Assembly (NCBI GenBank): GCA_964453645.1
Contig: CAYVRJ010000006.1
Span: 1 to 64,000 of the forward strand
Direction of reading: 5' to 3'
Length of the DNA stretch: 64,000 nucleotides
From: CAYVRJ01 sp964453645
GTDB taxonomy: Bacteria > Bacillota > Clostridia > Christensenellales > JAWKQI01
Numbering within the stretch: position 1 is the first letter of the stretch; the number at the start of each line of letters is the position of its first letter. This document shows, piece by piece, positions 51,858 through 60,106 of this stretch. A program made the translations under genes and the position numbers. The notes under the pieces were generated by a model that had not been told where the DNA came from, ran no database searches, and saw only the letters and a list, made by a program, of their open reading frames with translations.

Positions 51858-52878
51858 TGAAATTTATAACGGTTTGTACAGCCGTTTGACCAACCCCTCC
51901 TCCAAGGAGGAGGGTTCGTTTTCCACCGACAACATTGCAGCCGTTGCCGTGGAACTGGCCCGCATACAGGAAATGCGCATCGATAATATGCCCAACCGCT
52001 TTTTCCCCACTTTGGCATCCGGAGACGACCTCACCCTTGCGGCAAAAAACTTTGGAGTGGAGCGCAAGCCTGCCACCAAGGCAACGGTACAGCTCACCAT
52101 AAAAGGGGAGCCGGGGGCGGAGATAAAAAACGTCTGTGCGGCAGCGGGGGAGATTATTTTTACCTTAAACGATGGAATTGTACCCGAGAGCGGGGAGGTT
52201 ACCGTTTGGGCTGTTGCACTGGCAGCCGGGGCGGCAGGTAATGTGCTGGCTCGAACCATCGACGAATTTGTAGCTTCGTACCCGGGCTTAGATGAGGTGA
52301 TCAACCTCAAGGGTGCCTTGGGTGGTGCAGACGAGGAGGGCGACGAGGACTTGCGCCTCCGGGTGGCCGTTCGCTGGCAAAAGCCCTCCACCGGGGGTAA
52401 CATAACCGACTACGAGCGGTGGGCGCTGGCGGTGCCGGGAGTTAGCCGGGCGAGGGTGTTAAACCCCCGGGCAGGGGAAGTTTTAATCTATCTGATAGGG
52501 GCGGGTAACACGGAGGCCAGTCAGGAGATCGTCCGTGCGGTACACAATGCCGTTCAGTCGGTGCGCCCTGTGGGGGCAAATGTGACAGTGTATGCGGCAG
52601 AAGCGCTGGCTGTGGATATTTCCGCCAACGTTGTGTTGTCCAGCGGATATTCGGCTATGGGCGTGATAAACGCCGTTCGGGCCAAGCTCAGTGGCTTTCT
52701 TTTAAACCAAGCGTTTGCCACGGGAATCATTAGCTATGCCCGGATTGCGGAAATATTGTTTGTGGACGGCGTGTCCGACATACTCAGTTATACCATCAAC
52801 GGCGGTACGGACAGCATACCCCTTGCAAACACACAATTTGGGCGGACAGGCGAGGTGAATCTCCATGTTATGGGATAA
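51844..52878 (+). CDS. Baseplate J-like protein (XkdT)
   Basis: A 344-aa protein: the baseplate_J domain is clear from RIQEMRIDNMPNRFFPTLAS, IVPESGEVTVWAVALAAGAA, GADEEGDEDLRLRVAVRWQK and PSTGGNITDYERWALAVPGV. Baseplate J forms the wedge ring together with the XkdS and XkdU proteins. GGAGGTG precedes the start. Confidence 0.92.
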   Translation: MTIFNEIYNGLYSRLTNPSSKEEGSFSTDNIAAVAVELARIQEMRIDNMPNRFFPTLASGDDLTLAAKNFGVERKPATKATVQLTIKGEPGAEIKNVCAAAGEIIFTLNDGIVPESGEVTVWAVALAAGAAGNVLARTIDEFVASYPGLDEVINLKGALGGADEEGDEDLRLRVAVRWQKPSTGGNITDYERWALAVPGVSRARVLNPRAGEVLIYLIGAGNTEASQEIVRAVHNAVQSVRPVGANVTVYAAEALAVDISANVVLSSGYSAMGVINAVRAKLSGFLLNQAFATGIISYARIAEILFVDGVSDILSYTINGGTDSIPLANTQFGRTGEVNLHVMG

Positions 52879-53407
52879 CTTACCCCCCTTTGTTGCGGAA
52901 ATTGACCAAGTGGGAGAGCTGCTGGCTGCCCAGCAACCCGCCATCGATGAATTGGATGACAAAACAAACAAGATGCTGATGGAATTTTTTGTTGATTCCA
53001 TAACGGAAAAAACCATCGAGTTGTGGGAGGATTTTTTGGGGTTCGACCATCCGGCCTTTAGTTTGGAGAGGCGGAGGGAACGCATTGCCGCCCGGCTGAT
53101 GGTGACAGTGCCCCTCACCGTTGCGCTGCTCAAAGAGACGATTGAGCGGATTGGCGGTGTTGAGGTGGATATTGTGGAGTTGTACGATGAGTTTAAGGTG
53201 ATCGTACAGTTTATCGGTTCCTTTGGCGTTCCGAAATATCTGCCGGACATTAAAAAAGAGATGGAGCAGATACGGCCGTATCACATAGAATTTGTCTATG
53301 AATATTTGCGGGCATACTGGGAGTCGTATGGAAAATACACTTGGGCAGAACTGAGTGGACACACACTGGCACAGGTGAACGATGCCGTGCCATTACAGAA
53401 GGAGTAG
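52865..53407 (+). CDS. Tail protein I-like/XkdU (DUF2313) protein
   Basis: A 180-aa protein with LPPFVAEIDQVGELLAAQQP, then ELWEDFLGFDHPAFSLERRR and a VTVPLTVALLKETIERIGG core, as in XkdU/YmfQ. It links the baseplate wedge to the tail fibre. It overlaps the baseplate J gene by 14 bp and has a GAGGTG site. Confidence 0.85.
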   Translation: MLWDNLPPFVAEIDQVGELLAAQQPAIDELDDKTNKMLMEFFVDSITEKTIELWEDFLGFDHPAFSLERRRERIAARLMVTVPLTVALLKETIERIGGVEVDIVELYDEFKVIVQFIGSFGVPKYLPDIKKEMEQIRPYHIEFVYEYLRAYWESYGKYTWAELSGHTLAQVNDAVPLQKE

Positions 53408-53411
53408 AGAG

Positions 53412-54629
53412 ATGAGGAGATCGGAAAAAGGATTTGATTATTTTGAACCGGGTGATTACATTGATTCGTCGGTTTACGCTGAAGAGATGGGTATGAACCA
53501 CAACACAGCCCTGATGGAGCATAAGATATCCGCCCTTGAGGGCGAAGTGACAGAAGTTGAGAGCGGCAGCGTGCGGATTACCGGCGTGGAACTGGGTTTG
53601 ACATCGGGTACAGCGGCAGCGCTGACGGTGCCCTTTGGGGGAACGTTGCGCAAAGGGCAAATGATTACGATTATGCCCCATGTAAATGTGAGTGCAAATG
53701 CAACCCTAAAGGTTGGCACCTACCCAGCCTACCCCATCTTTACAACAGACGGGATTAAGATTGAAGCGGACACGATTAAATCGCAAATTCCCATTGTGCT
53801 CACCGTGAATCACACAGCAGGTGGCTATTTTTTTAGAACAGGCGGCAAATTGTTTTTGCAGAATCGTTTGCCGCAGTTCACCTACACGGGGCAATACACG
53901 CTGATTGATGATGGCCGCATATCCGATGGCAAAGGCGATTTTATCCAGAATTGGCGGATTAAGTTCCTCACTTCGGGTACGTTCACACCCAAGGATAATT
54001 TAAATGTGGATATCTTTTGTGTTGGTGGTGGGGCCGCTGGGACAGCATCTGGAAACATAACCGGAGCTGGTGGTGGTGGAGGTGGATATACAAAAACACT
54101 AAGAAAGACAATATTAGAAAAAAATACAAATTACCAAATTTCTGTTGGAGCTGGAGGGATAGGAGGAAGTTTTGTTGCGGGTAATTGGGGAAGGGGCACA
54201 GCAGGTGGAGCCACAACATGTCAATATTCTGACGAAATCGGGGTTAAACAAACATTAGTTGCAAATGGCGGGGAAATTGGTAGCTCCGGCGGAGATGCAT
54301 ACGTATATGGAGGTAATGGAGGATCAGGCGGGGCAGGACGTGGAACAAATGGTTCAATAGGCGGAGGTAGCAATGGGAGTAACGGCGTAGGGGTTCAAAT
54401 TGGAATGGGGCAAGGATATACCACAAAAGAATTTGGAGAAGAGACAGGGGCATTATATGCAGCGGGGGGAGGATCGTTTTGGGGAGTTGGATCATACCGC
54501 ACATTTGGAGGGGATCCAGAACCAGCACTTAATAATGGTTCGGGCAGTGCAGGAAAATTTAACAGTGTTGCATCAAGCAAAGGAGATGATGCAGGGTCGG
54601 GAATATGCATTATTCGGAATGTGAGGTAA
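53412..54629 (+). CDS. Tail fibre with glycine-rich C-terminal receptor-binding region
   Basis: A 405-aa fibre. The N-terminal ~190 residues are baseplate-attaching and beta-rich (FDYFEPGDYIDSSVYAEEMG; LTSGTAAALTVPFGGTLRKG). The C-terminal ~200 residues are very rich in Gly (GGGGGGYTKTLRKTILEKNT; SVGAGGIGGSFVAG; GSGICIIRNVR), like the polyglycine-rich receptor-binding ends of some phage and tailocin fibres. The C-terminal part has A-rich codon use unlike the rest of the operon, suggesting module exchange. ATG 53412 follows AGAAGGAG; the frame opens earlier at 53382. Confidence 0.82.
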   Translation: MRRSEKGFDYFEPGDYIDSSVYAEEMGMNHNTALMEHKISALEGEVTEVESGSVRITGVELGLTSGTAAALTVPFGGTLRKGQMITIMPHVNVSANATLKVGTYPAYPIFTTDGIKIEADTIKSQIPIVLTVNHTAGGYFFRTGGKLFLQNRLPQFTYTGQYTLIDDGRISDGKGDFIQNWRIKFLTSGTFTPKDNLNVDIFCVGGGAAGTASGNITGAGGGGGGYTKTLRKTILEKNTNYQISVGAGGIGGSFVAGNWGRGTAGGATTCQYSDEIGVKQTLVANGGEIGSSGGDAYVYGGNGGSGGAGRGTNGSIGGGSNGSNGVGVQIGMGQGYTTKEFGEETGALYAAGGGSFWGVGSYRTFGGDPEPALNNGSGSAGKFNSVASSKGDDAGSGICIIRNVR

Positions 54630-54634
54630 ATAAT

Positions 54635-54877
54635 ATGCAGTATGCATTAGTTGAAAATAATATTGTAACAAATCTAATTGTGTTGTTACCCAGCAACGCT
54701 GACGATTTTCCCAATGCGGTACCCATCGGCGACAAACCCATTTCCATGGGCGACACATATAACCCCGAAACAGGCAAGTTTTACCGCAATGGATCTGAAA
54801 TATTGTCCCCATTGGAGGAAGCCACGATGGCCTTACAGATCATTTTGGGAGGTGGACACTATGAGCCAGTTGATTGA
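54635..54877 (+). CDS. Small fibre-associated protein (XkdW-like)
   Basis: An 80-aa protein (MQYALVENNIVTNLIVLLPS; YNPETGKFYRNGSEI) located just after the fibre gene, as XkdW and other fibre accessory proteins are. It may be a fibre chaperone. A weak GAGGT site precedes the start. It overlaps the next gene by 17 bp. Confidence 0.65.
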   Translation: MQYALVENNIVTNLIVLLPSNADDFPNAVPIGDKPISMGDTYNPETGKFYRNGSEILSPLEEATMALQIILGGGHYEPVD

Positions 54878-55097
54878 ACAGGCAAAACAATTCAGACAAG
54901 CCATGCAAACCATGTGCGCTTTTGCACCCAATGAAGCTGCAATACAAAACTTGAATATGTTTGATGAATGGCAGTTTAATATGAAATATCACAAAGGTGA
55001 TAAGTGCAGGTGCGATGGAAAACTGTATGTATCCAAGACAGAGCATAACAAATGCGCTCCCGCAGCTAACCCAGCAGAATGGGAAGAAGTGGTTTAG
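54861..55097 (+). CDS. Small protein with carbohydrate-binding-like C-terminus (XkdX position)
   Basis: A 78-aa protein with helical N-terminus (LIEQAKQFRQAMQTMCAFAP). A compact EWQFNMKYHKGDKCRCDGKL-YVSKTEHNKCAPAANPAEWE motif resembles the CBM5/12 chitin-binding fold found in fibre-tip proteins. It ends the operon. Strong GGGAGGTGG site. Role in receptor binding is inferred. Confidence 0.7.
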   Translation: MSQLIEQAKQFRQAMQTMCAFAPNEAAIQNLNMFDEWQFNMKYHKGDKCRCDGKLYVSKTEHNKCAPAANPAEWEEVV

Positions 55098-55119
55098 GTT
55101 ATAAGAGTATTCAAAAACA

Positions 55120-55158
55120 AAAAACCTTCTATTGTAAAATTAACATAGAAGGTTTTTT
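55120..55158 (+). terminator. Terminator of the tail operon
   Basis: AAAACCTTCTAT and ATAGAAGGTTTT pair across a 12-nt loop and continue into TTTTTTG, ~25 bp after the last tail gene. Confidence 0.92.
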
Positions 55159-55222
55159 GATGTGCAAAAAATGTTTAAGTGTGTACAGTGCCAAGAATGG
55201 TTTGAAAATAGTGAAATATACT

Positions 55223-55588
55223 TTATTCTCGGGGCCGAGTAACAAGCTTTTCACATACGATGTTTCTGATGCCCATTTCACTCAAACCGTATTCTACCGC
55301 CAAGGCTCGGTAGTTGGAACCGTTAAACTTATTGATGATCTGGGCGTTTCGCCGGGCTCTCAGAACATTTTCCATTTTAAGAATGTATATACTCATGCCA
55401 CCAAACTCCTTGACAAGTTGTATATAGTTGTTCACGCCAATCAGTTCCGCAATGTCCCTTTGTTCGCCGGTTAGGTCGTGTAGTGTCAGTTGAGCCAACA
55501 GTTCGTCCATATGTGTACCCACTTTCTGGCGGATAGAAATACCTGTGGGACGCAAAAACTGCATAGGGTTTGCACCCATAGGTACCAC
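55223..55588 (-). CDS. Mor-family transcriptional regulator
   Basis: A 121-aa protein. Residues ~38-121 match the Mor (middle operon regulator) family of phage Mu: LTGEQRDIAELIGVNNYIQL, EFGGMSIYIL, and the DNA-binding end NGSNYRALAVEYGLSEMGIR. Mor-type activators bind dyad DNA as dimers. It converges on the tail operon and shares no gene with it, but is the nearest phage-type regulator and so a candidate activator of the tail operon (inference). GTG 55588 is chosen for its AAGGA site; ATG 55510 is an alternative. Its promoter is at 55624-55653. Confidence 0.8.
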   Translation of the reverse strand: MVPMGANPMQFLRPTGISIRQKVGTHMDELLAQLTLHDLTGEQRDIAELIGVNNYIQLVKEFGGMSIYILKMENVLRARRNAQIINKFNGSNYRALAVEYGLSEMGIRNIVCEKLVTRPRE

Positions 55589-55623
55589 AGGATATAATCC
55601 TTCCTAGTAAAAATCATGGTCTC

Positions 55624-55653
55624 ATAGTATCACCTTATTGATTGGTGAGTCAA
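55624..55653 (-). promoter_or_regulatory. Promoter of the Mor-like gene
   Basis: On the minus strand, TTGACT (55648-55653) and TACTAT (55624-55629) are 18 nt apart. Confidence 0.6.
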
Positions 55654-55828
55654 TCTCGTTTGTGCTGTGCATTTTTTAAAAAAACAAAAATTTGGCAATT
55701 CCCAAGAAAATCATGGTGGCCACTGAATTAATCATTCGGGATAGTACTACAAATATAAACAAATAATTCAGTTAATAGCACAAAATATTTATTAATCCAT
55801 ACTATAATTAATCTCTACAAATAACAAA

Positions 55829-55857
55829 TTGTTCTATCTACACAATAAATAGAACAA
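55829..55857. promoter_or_regulatory. Inverted repeat TTGTTCTAT/ATAGAACAA
   Basis: A perfect 9-bp inverted repeat with an 11-nt centre and no T run, in the AT-rich gap 55589-55929. Possibly an operator. The gap shows no gene. Confidence 0.4.
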
Positions 55858-55929
55858 CTTGCGTTAAGTTTTATGCATCAAACATTTTCACATCTATGCT
55901 AAAATATGTAGAGATAAAGAGTGAAAATC

Positions 55930-56025
55930 ATGAATACTGTTGTTGAACTGGACAATATTGCTAAAACTATTCGTAAAAGAGTACTAAAATTAATTTGTAA
56001 CGCGAAGCGGACGGGCACGACATAA
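55930..56025 (+). pseudogene. 5' fragment of a transketolase N-terminal-subunit gene
   Basis: The frame encodes MNTVVELDNIAKTIRKRVLK then LICNAK, matching the start of split transketolase N-subunits (TIRKR-LxLxxNAK). After NAK the sequence diverges and ends at TAA. The rest of the gene is absent. Confidence 0.65.
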
Positions 56026-56039
56026 GTGCGTTCATTGCA

Positions 56040-56230
56040 GCGGCGCTGTGCCAAGAGTATGTTTCTAAAGTGAAGGACAACGGCGGGGTGTATTTGGTGC
56101 CAGCATTTGTTGGCTTGGGTGCGCCCCACTGGGACAGTTTTGCCCGGGCAATCCAATGCGGCTGGGCTGGGCATTGGGTTGTGGAAGAACAGGGAAGCGC
56201 TGGGGGACAAGATAGGCCAGCTAAGAAACT
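56040..56230 (+). pseudogene. glpK: Internal and C-terminal fragments of a glycerol kinase gene
   Basis: GGVYLVPAFVGLGAPHWDSF is the central motif of glycerol kinase. A later frame reads GLGIGLWKNREALGDKIG, which resembles the C-terminal helix (AVGYWK-DREEL). A large internal part is deleted. The frame then runs into mntP sequence on the opposite strand. Confidence 0.65.
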
Positions 56231-56245
56231 TACAACGTTTGGAGA

Positions 56246-56809
56246 TTATCCAATCACCCCTAAGTGCTCCAAAAGAATTTTAAGCCCCATAAGGATTAAG
56301 ACAATACCTCCCGCCAGCTCCGCCTTGGACTTGAGTTTTGTGCCGAAAACATGGCCGATCTTGGTGCCAGCGGCCGATAAACCAAACGTGACAAGGCCAA
56401 TAAAGGTAATCGCAATTAAAATATTCACTTGTAAAAATGCAAAGGTAACGCCAACGGCCAGTGCGTCGATGCTGGTGGCCATGGCAAGGGGGAGCATAGC
56501 TTTAAAGGTAAACAAACTGTTCTGCTCTTCGGATGATTTACTAAGAGCGTTTCGAATCATATTGATGCCGATCACTGTTAAAAAGGCAAAAGCCAGCCAG
56601 TGATCCACGGTGGTGATCAGGGACTCAAACTGTCTGCCCAAAATATATCCTAAAAGGGGCATCAGCGCCTGAAACCCGCCAAAATACAAGCCAACGATGA
56701 TTGCGTGTTTGAATTGCAGCTTTTTGACCGAAAGGCCCTTGCAGATGGACATGGAAAAGGCATCCATGGCAAGTCCCAGAGCTACAATAAACATTTCCCA
56801 CGTTTGCAT
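56246..56809 (-). CDS. mntP: Manganese efflux pump MntP
   Basis: A 187-aa membrane protein with six transmembrane helices and the MntP hallmarks: WEMFIVALGLAMDAFSMSIC (first half, with Asp in the membrane) and AMLPLAMATSIDALAVGVTF (second half, same motif). These acidic residues line the Mn2+ path. It exports excess manganese. A strong promoter (TTGACA-17-TATAAG) lies ~30 bp upstream, leaving no room for a yybP-ykoY manganese riboswitch. Confidence 0.95.
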   Translation of the reverse strand: MQTWEMFIVALGLAMDAFSMSICKGLSVKKLQFKHAIIVGLYFGGFQALMPLLGYILGRQFESLITTVDHWLAFAFLTVIGINMIRNALSKSSEEQNSLFTFKAMLPLAMATSIDALAVGVTFAFLQVNILIAITFIGLVTFGLSAAGTKIGHVFGTKLKSKAELAGGIVLILMGLKILLEHLGVIG

Positions 56810-56840
56810 AAATCATCCTCATTTTGCATTCAGTCCATCA

Positions 56841-56869
56841 CTTATATCATGCCCACCTAATTTTGTCAA
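56841..56869 (-). promoter_or_regulatory. Promoter of mntP
   Basis: On the minus strand, TTGACA (56864-56869) and TATAAG (56841-56846) are 17 nt apart. Confidence 0.8.
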
Positions 56870-56887
56870 GGGTTGTCCCCATGTATA

Positions 56888-56916
56888 ACAATATCCCCCG
56901 GGTTCTGCCGGGGGAC
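56888..56916 (-). terminator. GC-rich hairpin after the CotJC relic
   Basis: On the minus strand, CCCCCGG and CCGGGGG form a stem with a short loop. The T run is poor (ATATTGTTAT), so termination may be partial. Confidence 0.5.
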
Positions 56917-56937
56917 ATTCGTTAAACAACCAACTAC

Positions 56938-57375
56938 TTATTTGTCAAAAGAGGGGTTGATGGCATAATAATTTTTGGCATTTAGATTATCCAGTGCGAT
57001 TTCCAAAGCTTCGCCGAACCGCTGATAATGGATGACTTCCCGCTGCCGCAAGAATTTAATGGCATCCGAAACGTCGGGATCGTCGCTCAGGCGCAGTATG
57101 TTGTCGTAGGTGGTGCGGGCCTTTTGTTCGGCCGCTAAGTCTTCGTGTAGGTCTGTAATCACGTCTCCCTTGGAGGCAAAAGACATGGCGTCATAACTTT
57201 GCCCGGAGGCTGCAATGGTGTATAACCCCGTGGTGTGATCCACAAAATATGTATCAAATCCGCTTGCCTTAATCTCTTCGATGCTTAAATTCCGGGTTAA
57301 CTGATACACAATGGCTCCAATCATTTCAAAGTGTCCCAACTCCTCGGTACCTATTGAGGTATCAAAATTGCACAT
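56938..57375 (-). pseudogene. cotJC: CotJC-type manganese catalase, 5'-truncated
   Basis: 145 codons cover most of the CotJC/manganese catalase fold: SIGTEELGHFEMIGAIVYQL holds the second set of metal ligands (E, H), KGDVITDLHEDLAAEQKART and REVIHYQRFGEAL the later ligands. The ~45 N-terminal residues, including the first glutamate ligand, are missing. The fragment starts at an ATG without a proper ribosome-binding site, 47 bp from the flagellin stop. The usual cotJA/cotJB partners are absent. It is almost surely inactive. Confidence 0.8.
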
Positions 57376-57421
57376 GGTATCATAAATGCCTTAGTCGTTT
57401 CACGATACCTGATTTTAGGGT

Positions 57422-60040
57422 TTACACAAAGTTTGGCAGACCTTTGATCAACGCCAAAACCCCTTGGGGCAGCAGATTCACTTGTGCCAGCGTTGCCTGC
57501 GCCGACTGTACCACAATCTTATTCTTAACTAACGCCATCATCTCCTTCGCAATATCTACATCGCGGATGATGGATTCAGTGGTGGTCAGATTTTCTTCCT
57601 CCACGCCCAGGTTATTCAGCTTATGCTCCAAACGGTTTTGCATCGCACCCAAATTTGCCCGTTGTGTTGATACCATGTTCGTTGCGCCATCAATAATACT
57701 GAGGGCATGATTGGCGTTTTCAACAGTGTTGATTCTGGCATCCCAAACCGATTGCCCTGCTATGACCTTGCCGTCTGCGCCGGGAGCACCGATGTATTCC
57801 GCTCCCATATTCTCAATATGTAGGGTAAGGCACTGGTCGATACCGCTGTTTGCTCCGACTTGGAGCACAATGCCGCCTGTTCTGCCGGGTGGGGTAGGGG
57901 GTGTAGTGTTATAAACTGGAATTCCGATTTGCATAACATTACTAAACCCATTCGCATCCTCTGTTACAATATAAATCCTCTGTGCATCGGTTGCAAGCCC
58001 AGTTAGGTGAATGGTCTTTTGCCCTGCGCCCCCTGAGCCGCTGGATGTGCCGAGCGTTTTTATATCGTTTGCGGTTAATGGGGAGTTGTCGGTTGCATTC
58101 CGCACGATATAATAAATATCTCCAGGTTTATCACTGTTAAAGCTTACAGTCGCTGCATCGGCCGCCGTACGGTTTGCTGAACCGGACGAAAGAACGGGGG
58201 GTTGTGTAGACGGTACATATGCCGGTATTGATATTTGAAGCAAATTACTGATACCGTTAGAGTCCTCTACTGCGATATAAATGCTATGTGCGCCGGGCGC
58301 AAGGGCGGAGAGGTTAATCGTATTCACCCCGCTGGTATTTGCGCCGCCATTTGTGCCGTTGTTAATTACATATTGAGCGTTGGCCGGCGGAGGATCACCT
58401 GCCGGTTGGACAATATAGTGAAAGTTGCCGATTTTGTCGCTGCTAAACTGCACCGTTGCGTTATTGTTGTCTATTCGATAGACCGTGCCAGCCGTGAGAA
58501 TCGGCAGGGTTATTCTAGTAATGTTGGGGTCATAACTGGGATGGATCGGTGTGCCGGAGTTCATCGCGCCGCCGCCAGACCTCACGATATAACCGGGATC
58601 ATAATCGTTATATATTCTCTGATAGTTGACGTTGAGCCTTAAAAAATCTGCAGGTGCATTTGCCGCATTTCCACTGCCGATGGCGCTTGGGTTGCTCAGG
58701 CTGTCGGCCAGTGCAGAGCCTGTGCTGCCCACGGGAGACGCAGCATTGAGGGCGGAAAGGAAAGCCCATGCGTCAGAGTCACTTGCAACTCTGGCCTCAA
58801 AGTCAGGCAGTCCGTTAAATTTTGTGTTTTCTCGTATGATTTGATCAAGGGATTTTCCGCTGGTTAGCTCCCCTAATATGATGTTCAGCCCATCACCAAT
58901 GCTTGCCATGCTGTTGCCACCTGCCATGTAACCCAGATACATTACAGCCGCATAGCCTGTGGCGTATAAAGATGCATTCGACCCGCTGGTAAGGTTGCTA
59001 AAATTCGCTTGGGGTAACCAATTCATATGCCCGGATGTTGCCTGTGCCATACCCTCCGAAAACCAACCCGGAAAGTTGTCACCAAATGGGTTGGCTATGC
59101 CCCATGTGGTGGTTACTCCCATGACTGCGTGCATCAGCTCGTGTGTGATCAAATTTTCAAGTAGAGTCCTTGCGTCAGTGGAAACAAAATCGCCGCTGGC
59201 ATTCAGCAGACCACTGAGAAAAGAGGTTTCAATCCGAACATCAAGCATAAGGAAATCGGGAGCCCAAGGGGTACCGCTGCCACCATAACCTGTCATTACG
59301 GATGCTTGCGCCCCGAACATGGAACTGGATGGCAAATATTGAAGACCCATTTCGATTCGGGAATTTCTAAACCATTCAAGGCATGTAAATGTGTTCATAA
59401 TTGCGTCTATGGCCTGCGGAATGATTGTGTTTGCCAGCGTATTACTAAACGCAACCATGTTCACTCCGGTCAACCCGGGTACGCTTGTCAAATTATTAGG
59501 GTCAACCCGATCTGGAGTCGTTTGCACTTCAGCCAAGTTGGAACCTTCCAGATTATGTTGCGTTTCAACCGCACGGGCGTTGGCGCTAAAGCCGGTGGTG
59601 TTGGAGCGGGAATTGTAAGATTTGGAGCCGTCCAGCAACTTAACATTGTTGTAATTGGTGCTTTCAGCCATACTGTTGATTTCCGACTTCAGCGCTTCAA
59701 ACTCTTTTTCGAGCTGGGCACGATCGAAATCCTGATATACACCGTTGGAGGCTTGTACCGCAAGTTCCCTCATCCTATTCAGAGTCGCATGGGCTTCGTT
59801 CAGGCTGCCTTCCGCCGTTTGAATAAGATTAATACCTGCACTCACATTCCGTTGGGCCATAACAAGGCCACGAATCTGCCTGCGCATCTTTTCGGAAATA
59901 GCAAGACCTGCGGGATCATCCCCCGCACGGTTGATGCGAAAGCCAGATGACAATTTTTCGAAGTTTTTTGCTGTTGTCGAGTTGTTTTTAAATAGGTTTC
60001 TGTGCGAATTAAGCCCAAGGATGTTGTTCTGGATAATCAT
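57422..60040 (-). CDS. Flagellinolysin: flagellin with inserted zinc-metalloprotease domain
   Basis: An 872-aa flagellin. Residues 1-~140 are a classic flagellin D0/D1 N-terminus (NNILGLNSHRNLFKNNSTTA; SSGFRINRAGDDPAGLAISE). Residues ~190-460 form a metalloprotease domain with H300-E301-L-M-H304 and a likely third ligand in GWFSEGMAQ (E329), a gluzincin arrangement. Two Ig-like repeats (ATVQFSSDKIGNFHYIV; ATVSFNSDKPGDIYYIV) follow. The last ~130 residues are the flagellin C-terminus (RINTVENANHALSIIDGATN; SAQATLAQVNLLPQGVL). Flagellinolysins assemble into proteolytic filaments in known Clostridia. ATG 60040 with AAGGAG is the start; no other flagellar gene lies in the window. Confidence 0.9.
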   Translation of the reverse strand: MIIQNNILGLNSHRNLFKNNSTTAKNFEKLSSGFRINRAGDDPAGLAISEKMRRQIRGLVMAQRNVSAGINLIQTAEGSLNEAHATLNRMRELAVQASNGVYQDFDRAQLEKEFEALKSEINSMAESTNYNNVKLLDGSKSYNSRSNTTGFSANARAVETQHNLEGSNLAEVQTTPDRVDPNNLTSVPGLTGVNMVAFSNTLANTIIPQAIDAIMNTFTCLEWFRNSRIEMGLQYLPSSSMFGAQASVMTGYGGSGTPWAPDFLMLDVRIETSFLSGLLNASGDFVSTDARTLLENLITHELMHAVMGVTTTWGIANPFGDNFPGWFSEGMAQATSGHMNWLPQANFSNLTSGSNASLYATGYAAVMYLGYMAGGNSMASIGDGLNIILGELTSGKSLDQIIRENTKFNGLPDFEARVASDSDAWAFLSALNAASPVGSTGSALADSLSNPSAIGSGNAANAPADFLRLNVNYQRIYNDYDPGYIVRSGGGAMNSGTPIHPSYDPNITRITLPILTAGTVYRIDNNNATVQFSSDKIGNFHYIVQPAGDPPPANAQYVINNGTNGGANTSGVNTINLSALAPGAHSIYIAVEDSNGISNLLQISIPAYVPSTQPPVLSSGSANRTAADAATVSFNSDKPGDIYYIVRNATDNSPLTANDIKTLGTSSGSGGAGQKTIHLTGLATDAQRIYIVTEDANGFSNVMQIGIPVYNTTPPTPPGRTGGIVLQVGANSGIDQCLTLHIENMGAEYIGAPGADGKVIAGQSVWDARINTVENANHALSIIDGATNMVSTQRANLGAMQNRLEHKLNNLGVEEENLTTTESIIRDVDIAKEMMALVKNKIVVQSAQATLAQVNLLPQGVLALIKGLPNFV

Positions 60041-60106
60041 GCAAATTCTCCTTGTTATGATGTTGAGCAAAGGCAATTGAGGTGGCTTTTCGAACTTGAT
60101 ACTAAT

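Noticed and set aside
56810..56937. Possible manganese riboswitch (yybP-ykoY) before mntP
   Set aside because: The promoter lies only ~30 bp from the start codon, leaving no room for the element.
60041..60106. Sigma-28 promoter for the flagellin gene
   Set aside because: No convincing TAAA and GCCGATAA pair was found in the 66-bp gap.
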